Origin: Thermococcus celer Vu 13 = JCM 8558
GTDB taxonomy: Archaea; Methanobacteriota_B; Thermococci; Thermococcales; Thermococcaceae
Assembly: GCF_002214365.1 (NCBI RefSeq)
Contig: NZ_CP014854.1
Location: 186,001-250,000, forward strand
Direction: 5' to 3'
Length of the DNA stretch: 64,000 nucleotides
The notes under the pieces are model-generated. The model saw only the letters and a program-made list of their open reading frames with translations. It had not been told where the DNA came from and did no database searches. The position numbers and the translations under genes were made by a program. Positions 46,997 through 55,404 of the stretch are shown here, one piece after another. Positions within the stretch are counted from its first letter, which is position 1. Each line of letters opens with the position of its first letter.

Positions 46997-47338
46997 AAGA
47001 ATTAAGGTCTAATGCCTATCCTTAACCATCCCTAAAAAGGATTTCAGTTCCAAAATCGGATGAGCGGACTCTAATTTTAGAACTCTCCTCCCTTAACTGT
47101 CCCGAACCGGCGCTCCGGCCCAAAAGTAATGTGAATAAAAATCCAGCCCCAAGGACTCAAAGGCAGAAACACAGCCAGTTCCTGTGAAAAGGCTTAAGAG
47201 CTGAAACCACCCTTTCCCTCTTTTTTTCTAAAGTATTATCAGAAACTTAAACCTAACGTTCAACATGCTTATCCTGACAGTATGATATCGATGCTGTCGG
47301 TATGCTTTCACTTTAATCACCCTCCGGGGATACATAGT
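46997..47338. other. AT-rich left spacer of the island
   Basis: About 340 bp with no convincing gene, between the end of nadC and the Enzyme I stop. A T-run at 47220-47230 could end nadC transcription. Near 47275-47305 two copies of CTG(A/T)C(A/G)GTATG surround GATATCGAT (47284-47292); GATATCGAT occurs again at 52934-52942 beside the repressor gene. Confidence 0.45.
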
Positions 47339-48979
47339 TTATGATAAAAGACTGGGATCGTCTGAGGTTTTAGCTTTCATATTCCCCTTCTTGACAGTTT
47401 GAATTTCATAAATCTTCCTTTTTATGAAGGGAACCTTAAAGGATGAAACGGAGAATTTTTTAACACCAAATTGCAGTAATATCTCCACAGCATCTTCTTT
47501 TCCTGCCAGTTCCCCGCAAACGCTAACTGGCAGATTGAAGTTTCTAGCTTTTTCAGCTATAGTGGTGATAATCTCAAAGATTATCTCGTGCTCGTCTTGG
47601 TAATATTTGGATACTGAAGGATTGTTCCTATCTGCCGCAAAGATATATTGCGTCAGGTCATTTGTGCCTATGCTCACAAAGTCAATATGGGGATTAATCT
47701 TATCGATGAGCCATATTATCGAAGGCACCTCTACCATAATGCCCAGCTTGAAGGACCCTATTTTCCTTCCTTCAGTTAAAAGATCTTCTTTTGTTTCGTG
47801 GATGATCCTGAGCAGTCCTTTGATGTCTTCAGGCAAAGTAACCATCGGAACTAAAACTGAGAGATTGCCATAGGGTGATGCTCTGAGGAGTGCTCTCAGT
47901 TGGGTTTTTAAAATCTCTTTGTGCTTCAGGAGTAAACGGATCCCCCTTAATCCTAAAAATGGGTTTTCCTCATCATCTACTGGCAGGTATTCAAGTTTCT
48001 TGTCTCCTCCAATATCTAATAACCTAATGACAACTTCTTCAGGATAAAATGTTTCTAGAGCCTTCTTATAAACGAGATATTGCTCCTCTTCAGAGGGGGG
48101 ATTATCCCGCCCAACGAATAGGAATTCTGTTCTAAAAAGGCCAATTCCGTCTGCTCCTTTCCTTTTGGCAACCTCTATTTCTTGGGGCACACTGATATTT
48201 GCCATTATCTTTATGTCGTCAAACTTGAGCCTGCCGTATTTTTCTATTTTCTCTTTTTCTTTTGTGTACCTTTTTGTTATCTTTTCAAATTCTCGAATAT
48301 TTGCGTCATCAGGGTCTATAACGATCCTACCGATTACCGCATCAACAAAAACCGTCTTTCCCTCATACTCTGAGAGGTCAGGAAGCCGGATTATGTACGG
48401 GATTTCAAACGCCCGAGCGAGAATGGCGGCGTGAGTCGTGTGAGAGCCTTGGGTGGAAAGGAGAGCCTTGACGCCAAGAGTGCTCAACTTTATGATATCA
48501 GAGGGGAAAAACTCCTCACTATATACCACATTACTCTTTAAATTATCAAGTCCTTCAGGAGATTCAAGAAGAAGGTTTCTAAATAGGTCTTTAATATCGT
48601 CAACTCTCTGTTGTATGAGAGGATTACCGGTGCTCAACAATAATGAGATTATTTCGTCGCGAATATACTTGTAGTCTTCAATCATTATCTTCCCATCCGC
48701 GCTTGCATCTTCCAGTTTTTTCCAAAGAAACGGATCCTCAAGAAGGAGCTGATGAACCTGCGAAATTTCCTGTACCTCCTTTGGCAATGAGGGGTCACTT
48801 ATAATTTTGCTCAACTCGGAAGAGAGAGTTTTTGCGGCAAGTTTGATATCCTCTAGGTTGATAAACTGTTTTTCTGTTGTTTTTTTTCTCTTTAGTACTC
48901 TAAGAGTACCCAATCCATAGCCTTCAGATATTATATTGCCCCTTGGAATTTGGATTACTTTATTTTTTTGCCTCTCCAT
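47339..48979 (-). CDS. ptsI: PTS Enzyme I (phosphoenolpyruvate-protein phosphotransferase)
   Basis: A 546-residue Enzyme I that takes phosphate from PEP and passes it to HPr. The phosphorylated His is His183 in STQGSHTTHAAILAR, aligned with the usual GGRTSHTSIMAR although the preceding glycines differ. The PEP-binding barrel shows LFRTEFLFVGRD, GIMVEVPSII, IGTNDLTQY and the catalytic CGELAG. Length is slightly below the bacterial 570. ATG at 48979 has GGAGG 8 nt upstream and overlaps HPr by 20 nt. Codon use is AT-rich, unlike the flanking genes. Confidence 0.93.
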   Translation of the reverse strand: MERQKNKVIQIPRGNIISEGYGLGTLRVLKRKKTTEKQFINLEDIKLAAKTLSSELSKIISDPSLPKEVQEISQVHQLLLEDPFLWKKLEDASADGKIMIEDYKYIRDEIISLLLSTGNPLIQQRVDDIKDLFRNLLLESPEGLDNLKSNVVYSEEFFPSDIIKLSTLGVKALLSTQGSHTTHAAILARAFEIPYIIRLPDLSEYEGKTVFVDAVIGRIVIDPDDANIREFEKITKRYTKEKEKIEKYGRLKFDDIKIMANISVPQEIEVAKRKGADGIGLFRTEFLFVGRDNPPSEEEQYLVYKKALETFYPEEVVIRLLDIGGDKKLEYLPVDDEENPFLGLRGIRLLLKHKEILKTQLRALLRASPYGNLSVLVPMVTLPEDIKGLLRIIHETKEDLLTEGRKIGSFKLGIMVEVPSIIWLIDKINPHIDFVSIGTNDLTQYIFAADRNNPSVSKYYQDEHEIIFEIITTIAEKARNFNLPVSVCGELAGKEDAVEILLQFGVKKFSVSSFKVPFIKRKIYEIQTVKKGNMKAKTSDDPSLLS

Positions 48980-49226
48980 CCAGAATTCCCTCCACAATTT
49001 CGATAACTTTTTCAGCGTCTTCTCCGCTTACGATAACCTCAACTTCAGCGCCAGGGTCGACTCCTAAGCTTAGGATGTTTAAGATGCTCTTTGCATTCGC
49101 CTTCATGCCTTTATACACAATATAGACCTCACTGGAAACCCCTAAAAGAGCTTTAACCAGCTCAGATGCCGGACGGGCATGAAGTCCTTCTGGGTTTTTG
49201 ACAACAACTTTTTTTCTAATTTTCAT
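48960..49226 (-). CDS. ptsH: PTS phosphocarrier protein HPr
   Basis: An 88-residue HPr. The phosphorylation site is His16 in EGLHARPASELV, and the regulatory serine position is Ser47 in ANAKSILNILSLGV, although no HPr kinase is present nearby. It carries phosphate from Enzyme I to the EIIA protein. It lies between EIIBC and Enzyme I and overlaps the latter. Confidence 0.95.
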   Translation of the reverse strand: MKIRKKVVVKNPEGLHARPASELVKALLGVSSEVYIVYKGMKANAKSILNILSLGVDPGAEVEVIVSGEDAEKVIEIVEGILDGEAKK

Positions 49227-49271
49227 ATTATCCCTCCGTTACGATATGAACAAAGAAATTAAAGAAGATGA

Positions 49272-50702
49272 TCAAGCAAAAGCTACCTCTCTACGTGTGT
49301 ATCTCTTCACGGCAATAACTACCAGTGCTGTAATTATTGTTCCAATTGCTATCACACCTAGGTAAGTGATTGGGTGATTGACGACGTTTGGTAAGATTAT
49401 TGCGAATATTCCTCCATGAGGTGCCCTAAGTTCCAGATTTAGTGCCATTGAGAGTGCCCCTGTAATTGCTGATCCTGTCATTATAGATGGGATTACTCTG
49501 AACGGGTCTGCTGCAGCGAATGGGATCGCACCCTCTGTAATGAAAGATATTCCCAAGATCCATGCAGCTCTTCCTGCCTCAATTTCCTCTTCTGTAAACA
49601 GCTCTTTCTTCAGGGTTGTGGCAAGTGCAAGACCGAGAGGTGGTGTCATACCCGCTGCCATAACTGCTGCCATTGGTGTGTAAATTCCTTCTCCGAGAAG
49701 ACCAACCGCAAACGTGTAAGCAGCTTTGTTAACGGGACCACCCATATCAAAAGCCATCATAGCTCCAAGTATCAATCCGAAAGTTATGGCGCCCGCAGTA
49801 CTTACAGTGGAGAGCCAGGTTCTTAGGCTCGCTTCAACGGAGGATATTGGGTTACCGATTATGTATATCATTAGAACCCCTACAACAAATACTGACGTTA
49901 GTGGAATTACGAAGATTGTGTAAACTCCACTTAAAAGGTCGGGAATTTCTACTTTTTTCATGTATTCTACAAGATATCCGGCTATATATCCCGCCACGAT
50001 ACCTCCAAGAAATCCTGCACCCATGTCTACCGCTAAAAAGCCACCAACCATACCTGGGGCAAGGCCTGGCTTATCTGCAATAGAGTACGCTATGTATCCC
50101 GCAAGCACTGGAACAAACAATTTAAATGCTGCCCCGCCACCCATTTTCATGAGTGCCCAAGCTAGTGTTCCTTCCTTCTCAAACGCGTGGATACCAAAAG
50201 CGAACGAGAGCGCTATCAACACACCTCCCGCTACGACGAAGGGTATCATAAAGGAAACTCCTGTTAGTAGGTGTCTATATGCACCACTTACCGCGTTTAC
50301 CTGAATTATGTCGTGGCTTTCTCTTGTCTTTTTAGGGGGGTTTGCGGGTTGCTCTTTTCTGCGGGTGGGCTCTTCCTTTGCAAGTTCAATGGCCTTCAGC
50401 AAGACTTCTTTTGCATTCTTTATGGCTTCCTGAAGTGGAACTTCCACTATTGGTTTACCTTCAAACCTAGAGAGATCAACTTTCGTTGCGGCAGCGACTA
50501 TCACAGCATCTGCTTCCTCAATGTCCTTCTCTGAAAGCTGACTTTCAGTTCCTCTTGCTCCTTGGGTCTCAACTTTTATTTCAACACCCAGTTCCCTAGC
50601 GGCTTTCTCTAAAGCCTCTGCTGCCATATATGTGTGGGCTATTCCAGTTGGACAGGCTGTAGTGGCCGCAATTTTTATTTTTCGATTTTCTTCGTCTGGC
50701 AT
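49272..50702 (-). CDS. fruA: PTS fructose-specific EIIBC permease
   Basis: A 476-residue fructose-type EII. Residues 1-105 are the EIIB domain with phosphocysteine Cys17 in TTACPTGIAHTYMAAEALE; a Lys/Glu/Pro linker follows; the EIIC membrane domain from about 150 has LLTGVSFMIPFVVAGG and EGAIPFAAADPFRVIPS, the fructose-family signatures. It imports fructose (or a related hexose) while phosphorylating it at C1. No EIIA domain is fused; it is a separate gene next door. Confidence 0.93.
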   Translation of the reverse strand: MPDEENRKIKIAATTACPTGIAHTYMAAEALEKAARELGVEIKVETQGARGTESQLSEKDIEEADAVIVAAATKVDLSRFEGKPIVEVPLQEAIKNAKEVLLKAIELAKEEPTRRKEQPANPPKKTRESHDIIQVNAVSGAYRHLLTGVSFMIPFVVAGGVLIALSFAFGIHAFEKEGTLAWALMKMGGGAAFKLFVPVLAGYIAYSIADKPGLAPGMVGGFLAVDMGAGFLGGIVAGYIAGYLVEYMKKVEIPDLLSGVYTIFVIPLTSVFVVGVLMIYIIGNPISSVEASLRTWLSTVSTAGAITFGLILGAMMAFDMGGPVNKAAYTFAVGLLGEGIYTPMAAVMAAGMTPPLGLALATTLKKELFTEEEIEAGRAAWILGISFITEGAIPFAAADPFRVIPSIMTGSAITGALSMALNLELRAPHGGIFAIILPNVVNHPITYLGVIAIGTIITALVVIAVKRYTRREVAFA

Positions 50703-50746
50703 CTTTCAACACCTCCCAACACTTTCGATCGGATAACAAATCCGCA

Positions 50747-51208
50747 TTATCCTTCAATGTTCTTACTCAAAATCTCCACAATCTCGTGAGGGCTTTTTGC
50801 CCTCATCAGGGCCTCCCTAAACTCTTCATGGACGAGTCTTCTGGAGAGGGAACTTAGTATTTTCAGATGAAGATCTCGTGCATTCTCAGGAACCCCTATC
50901 AAGAACACCAAATGGACGGGCTTATCGTCTATGGCCTCAAAATCAACACCTCTACTTGATTTTCCGATGGCCACTACAGGGGACACTACAGCAGAGCTTT
51001 TAGCGTGAGGTATTGCAACACCAAACCCAACTCCAGTTGGTGTTATCTGCTCCCTTGCCCATACATCTTCGAAGAACTTCTCCTTATCCTTGACAACTCC
51101 ATATTCGTAAAGTAAATCAATGAGTTCAAGTATAACTTCTCTCTTGTTTCTCTTCTTTAGTTCCATTTTAATTAGCTCCTCTCGAATTACCTCTTTAATC
51201 TCAGTCAT
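50747..51208 (-). CDS. PTS EIIA protein, fructose/mannitol family
   Basis: A 153-residue EIIA of the PtsN/fructose type. The phosphorylated His is His68 in GFGVAIPHAKSSAV; the later helices (DLHLKILSSLSRRLVHEEFREAL) are typical. It takes phosphate from HPr and gives it to Cys17 of EIIBC. The start overlaps the end of the kinase gene by 4 nt. Confidence 0.92.
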   Translation of the reverse strand: MTEIKEVIREELIKMELKKRNKREVILELIDLLYEYGVVKDKEKFFEDVWAREQITPTGVGFGVAIPHAKSSAVVSPVVAIGKSSRGVDFEAIDDKPVHLVFLIGVPENARDLHLKILSSLSRRLVHEEFREALMRAKSPHEIVEILSKNIEG

Positions 51209-52149
51209 TGTTTATCCCCCTCTGTAATCTCAATCCTCGAAAGTAATGCCCGAAAAACTTCTAAATCAATCGGACCCGTATCTTCCGATATTATTGAGGT
51301 AGAAGCAGTAGCCGTTGCAATTTTGATAGCATCAACAATACCAAGCCCTTTTTCAAAAGCGTGAGCAAAACCTGCCACTAATGCATCTCCTGCACCTACA
51401 GGAGTTTTTACATCTTCAATATAAAGAGGCTCAGCGTAATATGCTCTTTCTGAAGTTATTGTAACACTTCCCCGCGCTCCCATAGAAACACATATGACGC
51501 TTATTCCATATTTATCCATCAACTCTCTAGCCGCGGCCACTATTTCACGAATTTCTTCAAAATTCTTCCCAAGTAGCTGTGAAAATTCTTGGAGATTAGG
51601 TTTTATCATAAACGGGGAAGCTTCGATCCCCTGTTTTAACGCATCTCCGCTTGCATCAAGGATGACTTTTGTATTCTCTCGAATTTCTGTGATAATCTCC
51701 TTGTAAGCAGAAACTGACAATCCCTGAGGGAGGGAACCAGATAATACTGTGACATCTGCTCGTTTAGAATATTGAGAAATCTTTTGTTTTAAGACTTCAA
51801 AGAGTTGTTTGCTAACTTCAGGACCTCCTTCATTAATCTCAGTAAGCCGTCCAGTACTAGTTTCTATTAATTTTATGTTCTCCCGAACATCCACTTGGGG
51901 AATAACTACAAAATCATATTTTATTCCCAAAGATGAAAGATAGTCCTCAAACACAAGCTTGCTTTTCTCTCCAATAAACCCCACAACTGTAACCTCTGCG
52001 CCAAGTGCTCGAGCATTTTTAGCTACATTAATGCCTTTTCCTCCAATGTTTCTACTGACATCTACGGCCCTATTAGTTGCTCCAAGTTTTAGTTCCTCAA
52101 CAAAAAGGGTCTTGTCAATAGCCGGATTCATTGCAACAGAAAGTATCAC
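51205..52149 (-). CDS. fruK: 1-phosphofructokinase (PfkB family)
   Basis: A 314-residue PfkB-type kinase that turns fructose 1-phosphate, the PTS product, into fructose 1,6-bisphosphate with ATP. GGKGINVAKNARALGA near residue 36 and the anion hole/catalytic motif TPVGAGDALVAGFAHAF near 250 are plain. The GTG at 52149 has GGAGGTG 7 nt upstream; the longer frame to 52209 is unlikely. It overlaps the repressor gene as GTGA. Confidence 0.9.
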   Translation of the reverse strand: MILSVAMNPAIDKTLFVEELKLGATNRAVDVSRNIGGKGINVAKNARALGAEVTVVGFIGEKSKLVFEDYLSSLGIKYDFVVIPQVDVRENIKLIETSTGRLTEINEGGPEVSKQLFEVLKQKISQYSKRADVTVLSGSLPQGLSVSAYKEIITEIRENTKVILDASGDALKQGIEASPFMIKPNLQEFSQLLGKNFEEIREIVAAARELMDKYGISVICVSMGARGSVTITSERAYYAEPLYIEDVKTPVGAGDALVAGFAHAFEKGLGIVDAIKIATATASTSIISEDTGPIDLEVFRALLSRIEITEGDKQ

Positions 52150-52916
52150 CTGCCCACACCTCCCAGTGTTATAAGCTGAATCTTCCGTTCTTTGAACGCC
52201 GTAATCCACTTAGGATCAATTCCAGAGTCTGTTATTATCGCAGAAACCTCCTTTGGTTCTGCAAATTTCACAAAAGCAGTCCTACCAAACTTCGAATGAT
52301 CCACCACAATATATGGCGTCGAGGCAATTTTAATCATTATCCTCTTAATTTCAGCTTCCAGCAAGTTTGTAGTTGTTATTGCATCTAACGTAATACCATT
52401 AGCCCCAACGAAAGCCATATCTGCATGTAACTTAGACAAGGTATTCTCTGCTATTGGGCCCACCAAAGCAAGTGTCCCCTTTTTAAGAGTTCCCCCTGTA
52501 AGTATTACTTCCACGTTTTTTCGTATAGAGAGTTCCCTAACTATAAGGGGGGAATTCGTGATTACCGTGATATTTTTATCTTCAAGGTTTCGGGTTATCT
52601 CTAGAGTAGTCGTCCCAGAATCCAAAACTATGATGTCCCCATCCTTCACGAGATCATTAACTAATTTCCCGATTTCTTCCTTGGCGGATTTCTCAAGAGA
52701 TTCTTTCTCAAAGAACGTAGGTTCATAAGAAAGGTACTCTATTGCTATAGCTCCCCCATGAGTCCGAATTATCTGTCTTTTACTTTCTAAAAATGCCAGG
52801 TCCCTCCTTATCGTGGGTTCGGAAACATTGAGTATTTTAGCTAACTCAGAAACAGTCATGCTCTTGTGCCTCCGTAGGAACTCCAAGATTTTAGCTCTTC
52901 GCTCTTCTGCAAACAT
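52146..52916 (-). CDS. DeoR-family transcriptional regulator of the PTS operon
   Basis: A 256-residue bacterial-type sugar repressor. The N-terminal HTH (MTVSELAKILNVSEPTIRRDLAFLESK) and the DeoRC sensor (VLDSGTTTLEITRNL, VITNSPLIVRELS, HADMAFVGANGI, VVDHSKFGRTAF) are complete. Such regulators sense a phosphorylated sugar, here probably fructose 1-phosphate. Heading the operon, it probably controls itself. ATG follows GGTGATGCTACC, a typical Thermococcales ribosome site. Confidence 0.9.
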   Translation of the reverse strand: MFAEERRAKILEFLRRHKSMTVSELAKILNVSEPTIRRDLAFLESKRQIIRTHGGAIAIEYLSYEPTFFEKESLEKSAKEEIGKLVNDLVKDGDIIVLDSGTTTLEITRNLEDKNITVITNSPLIVRELSIRKNVEVILTGGTLKKGTLALVGPIAENTLSKLHADMAFVGANGITLDAITTTNLLEAEIKRIMIKIASTPYIVVDHSKFGRTAFVKFAEPKEVSAIITDSGIDPKWITAFKERKIQLITLGGVGR

Positions 52917-53045
52917 GGTAGCATCACCTAATCGATATCGATCAAAATCTTATTATTATGATTGTTTGTGATTGTTTATGATTATATAATATATAAGTGT
53001 TATGGTGCTGGATAAGCATGCCCTCAGGATAATTGGGGTATCATC
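52917..53045 (-). promoter_or_regulatory. PTS operon promoter with DeoR-type operators
   Basis: On the minus strand a TATA region (TTATATATTATATAAT, about 52981-52996) precedes three 10-nt repeats whose plus-strand form is RTGATTGTTT at 52958-52967, 52968-52977 and, degenerate, 52978-52987. A 12-bp palindrome ATCGATATCGAT lies at 52931-52942. Bacterial DeoR-type repressors bind such tandem TGATTGTTT sites. They overlap the TATA and start site, so binding would block transcription. Confidence 0.6.
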
Positions 53046-53050
53046 TTGCG

Positions 53051-53140
53051 AAGCTCGACGTCGACGTGATAAGCCTCGGCTACCTGACGCACAGCGTGAG
53101 GAACTTCGACGTCAGCCTCGAAATAATTGGAAAGGTCTGA
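53051..53140 (+). pseudogene. orphan nadC 3' end (right boundary of the island)
   Basis: Thirty codons encode KLDVDVISLGYLTHSVRNF and onwards to a TGA at 53138-53140, an almost exact copy of the nadC C-terminus ending in LEIIGKV. There is no start or upstream gene body. The perfect 60-bp identity (53053-53112) to the nadC copy marks the right edge of the PTS island. Confidence 0.85.
53053..53112. repeat. right copy of the 60-bp direct repeat
   Basis: Identical to 46912-46971. The two copies lie 6141 bp apart and bracket the AT-rich PTS segment; sequence outside the repeat diverges at once on both sides. Confidence 0.75.
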
Positions 53141-53221
53141 ACTCCCCCTGGATTTCCTTTCCATGTTTTCCCGAGACTTAAGTGTTCGATTGTGTTTTGG
53201 ACTTCATATCCCGGCTTTCCG

Positions 53222-53896
53222 CTATCCCCTCTCCGCCCCTTTGCTAAGTTCCTTCAGTTCTCGCAGCAGTTTTTTGTAATCGTTTATCATCTTGCCGTAC
53301 TCTTTGATGCCGCTCTCCTCGAATATCTGAGTGGCGGATTCCAACTCACGAACGGCCCCCTCAACGGTCTCAACCACAACCCCCACGAACTCTCCAACGG
53401 GTACCCTGCACACCCTCCTGTAATTCAGGCTTACGAGGTACGTATACCCGTCCTCTTTGAAGAGGTAAACACCCAGGGTGGGGTCGTAACTTCCAAATGA
53501 TGACGCCAGGAACGGTTTTGATGTTAGCTCTCTGAATTTATCGCCCAATAACCCTTTGAGGATTCCAACGTCCCTGCTAAGCCATTCCGGAATGTCCCTT
53601 ACCCCCCTGCACTCCAGCCCGTGGAATTCCAAGTTTTCTGGGATTTCTCCGGTTATGGCGTAGAATCCAAAGCGGAGCAGCTCGTAGAGGAATTCGTTGA
53701 AGTAAACGGTTGCGTTGAATACCTCCCTACCATCACAATAAATAACGACGTCGTACCCATTCAGCGTTGTTCCGATTATTGACTCACTTGGATAATCATG
53801 TCCCTTTCCGTCCATTACCACCTCTTTTGCTCTCCTTTTCAGCGGGCCGAACGAGTCATCAAGCACAAAAACGGCCCTGAACTCACCCGTTAGCAT
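53222..53896 (-). CDS. conserved hypothetical protein
   Basis: A 224-residue protein, mixed alpha/beta: an N-terminal beta part (GEFRAVFVLDDSFGPLKRRAKEVV), a middle helical part (FNEFLYELLRFGFYAI) and a Lys/Glu-rich C-terminal helix. No membrane segment or known motif. The start at 53896 (or GTG 53899) is unsure. It returns to host-like GC just past the island. Function is unknown. Confidence 0.6.
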   Translation of the reverse strand: MLTGEFRAVFVLDDSFGPLKRRAKEVVMDGKGHDYPSESIIGTTLNGYDVVIYCDGREVFNATVYFNEFLYELLRFGFYAITGEIPENLEFHGLECRGVRDIPEWLSRDVGILKGLLGDKFRELTSKPFLASSFGSYDPTLGVYLFKEDGYTYLVSLNYRRVCRVPVGEFVGVVVETVEGAVRELESATQIFEESGIKEYGKMINDYKKLLRELKELSKGAERG

Positions 53897-53931
53897 CACC
53901 TCGATCTTTTGAATAAAAATAAAAACATTGC

Positions 53932-54272
53932 TCAGTCCCAGTCCACCGGAAATGCCGTCACTATTCTGTACAGACCACTGGGCAACCGCTCGATAACAAC
54001 CCTCAGTTTGTTCTTAGCACCAACCCCAGGGTAATACTTCTCGATTATGTCTGTTCTTTCCGTCACAATACGGTTTGCCAGTTTCGATGGTCGTCTTTAT
54101 CATCTGGAAAATCATGTCCGCGGTTAGATGTCGGAACTTTGACTTACGCTTCCATGTTTCTTTGGAGATATGTCTATCGATTATGTGTTTTGCCCCGTTC
54201 TTATCAATAGTGACGTCCCCCTCAGGGAAGTTTCGATGTCTCGTTGTTTCTGGGTTCTACCGTCAACTCTCC
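53932..54272 (-). pseudogene. degraded small nuclease-like gene, possibly BECR-fold
   Basis: Three segments on the minus strand read as one protein with two frame shifts: a leader ending LTVEPRNNETSKLP, then EGDVTIDKNGAKHIIDRHIS to MIKTTIETG (shift near 54224), then ANRIVTERTDIIEKYYPGVG and VVIERLPSGLYRIVTAFPVD to the stop at 53932-53934 (shift near 54076-54082). The HIIDRH and G-L-Y-R-I-V-T patterns resemble the Barnase-EndoU-ColicinE5-RelE (BECR) nucleases of phage and toxin systems, but only by eye. No good start remains. Confidence 0.4.
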
Positions 54273-54363
54273 CTTTCTTGATGTCCGGTCACCCCGCCAC
54301 AAACCTTATATTCAAGTTTTTCCTTGAGATTAATGCAAGTCAAAACTTGAGAAGGTGATGGCG

Positions 54364-55371
54364 ATGGGGAAGCTCCACGTTATAGAGGCCAAGGGTACGG
54401 ACAGGCTGAAGCGCGGTTTTGCCAGGATGGTTAAGGGCGGGGTCATAATGGACGTCACCAACGCCGAGCAGGCCAGGGTGGCGGAAGAGGCCGGCGCGGT
54501 CTCGGTCATGGCCCTCCACCGGGTTCCGGCGGACATCAGGAAGGCCGGCGGAGTGGCGAGGATGGCGCCGATAGAGAAGATCCAGGAGATAATGGACGCG
54601 GTTACGATCCCCGTCATGGCGAAGGTCAGGATAGGCCACGTGGCCGAGGCCAGGATCCTGGAGAGCCTCGGGGTCGACATGATAGACGAGAGCGAGGTTC
54701 TGACGCCCTCCGACCCGTTCTTCCACATCGACAAGCGGGAGTTCAAGGTGCCCTTCGTCTGCGGCGCCAGAAACCTCGGCGAGGCCGTGAGGAGGATATG
54801 GGAAGGCTCCGCGATGATAAGGACGAAGGGCGAGGCGGGGACAGGTAACGTAGTGGAGGCGGTGAGGCACGTCCGTCTCGTCGCCGAGGGGATAAGGCAG
54901 GTGCAGGCCATGACAGACGAGGGGATTTACGGAGTCGCCGAGAAGTTCGCCGAGCCCTATCTGAGGCTGTCCCTCAACGTCAAGGAGATAGCTGGTCTCC
55001 CGGCGAAGGTACTCGATAACGAGCCGGTCTACGGCGACTACACCTACCGCGAGATAGTGGAAGGGCTCTACGGGATATTGCTCGAGATCAAGAAGCTCGG
55101 CAGGCTTCCTGTTGTGAACTTCGCCGCAGGAGGGATCGCGACGCCGGCGGACGCGGCGCTCATGATGGAGATGGGAATGGACGGCGTCTTCGTTGGTTCC
55201 GGCATCTTCAAGAGCTCCAATCCCGAGAAGATGGCGAGGGCCATAGTCGAGGCCGTCAACCACTGGGACGAGCCGGAGGTCCTGGCCGAGATAAGCAGGG
55301 AAATCGGGGAGCCCATGAAGGGGCAGGAGATAGAGGAGCTCCAGGTCCGCCTCGAGGAGAGGGGCGTCTGA
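54364..55371 (+). CDS. pdxS: pyridoxal 5'-phosphate synthase lyase subunit PdxS
   Basis: A 335-residue TIM-barrel enzyme that builds PLP from ribose 5-phosphate, glyceraldehyde 3-phosphate and ammonia. The substrate lysine is Lys87 in VMAKVRIGH and the second lysine lies in [32 protein letters not shown] is the conserved phosphate site. ATG at 54364 has GGTGAT 4 nt upstream. It pairs with pdxT, which supplies ammonia. Confidence 0.97.
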   Translation: MGKLHVIEAKGTDRLKRGFARMVKGGVIMDVTNAEQARVAEEAGAVSVMALHRVPADIRKAGGVARMAPIEKIQEIMDAVTIPVMAKVRIGHVAEARILESLGVDMIDESEVLTPSDPFFHIDKREFKVPFVCGARNLGEAVRRIWEGSAMIRTKGEAGTGNVVEAVRHVRLVAEGIRQVQAMTDEGIYGVAEKFAEPYLRLSLNVKEIAGLPAKVLDNEPVYGDYTYREIVEGLYGILLEIKKLGRLPVVNFAAGGIATPADAALMMEMGMDGVFVGSGIFKSSNPEKMARAIVEAVNHWDEPEVLAEISREIGEPMKGQEIEELQVRLEERGV

Positions 55372-55404
55372 TCCCCTTTTCTTTTGCCTTCCGGGGGTGA
55401 TAAA

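Noticed and set aside
46997-53050. An integrase or transposase to explain the island.
   Set aside because: No such gene is present between the repeats; mechanism left open.
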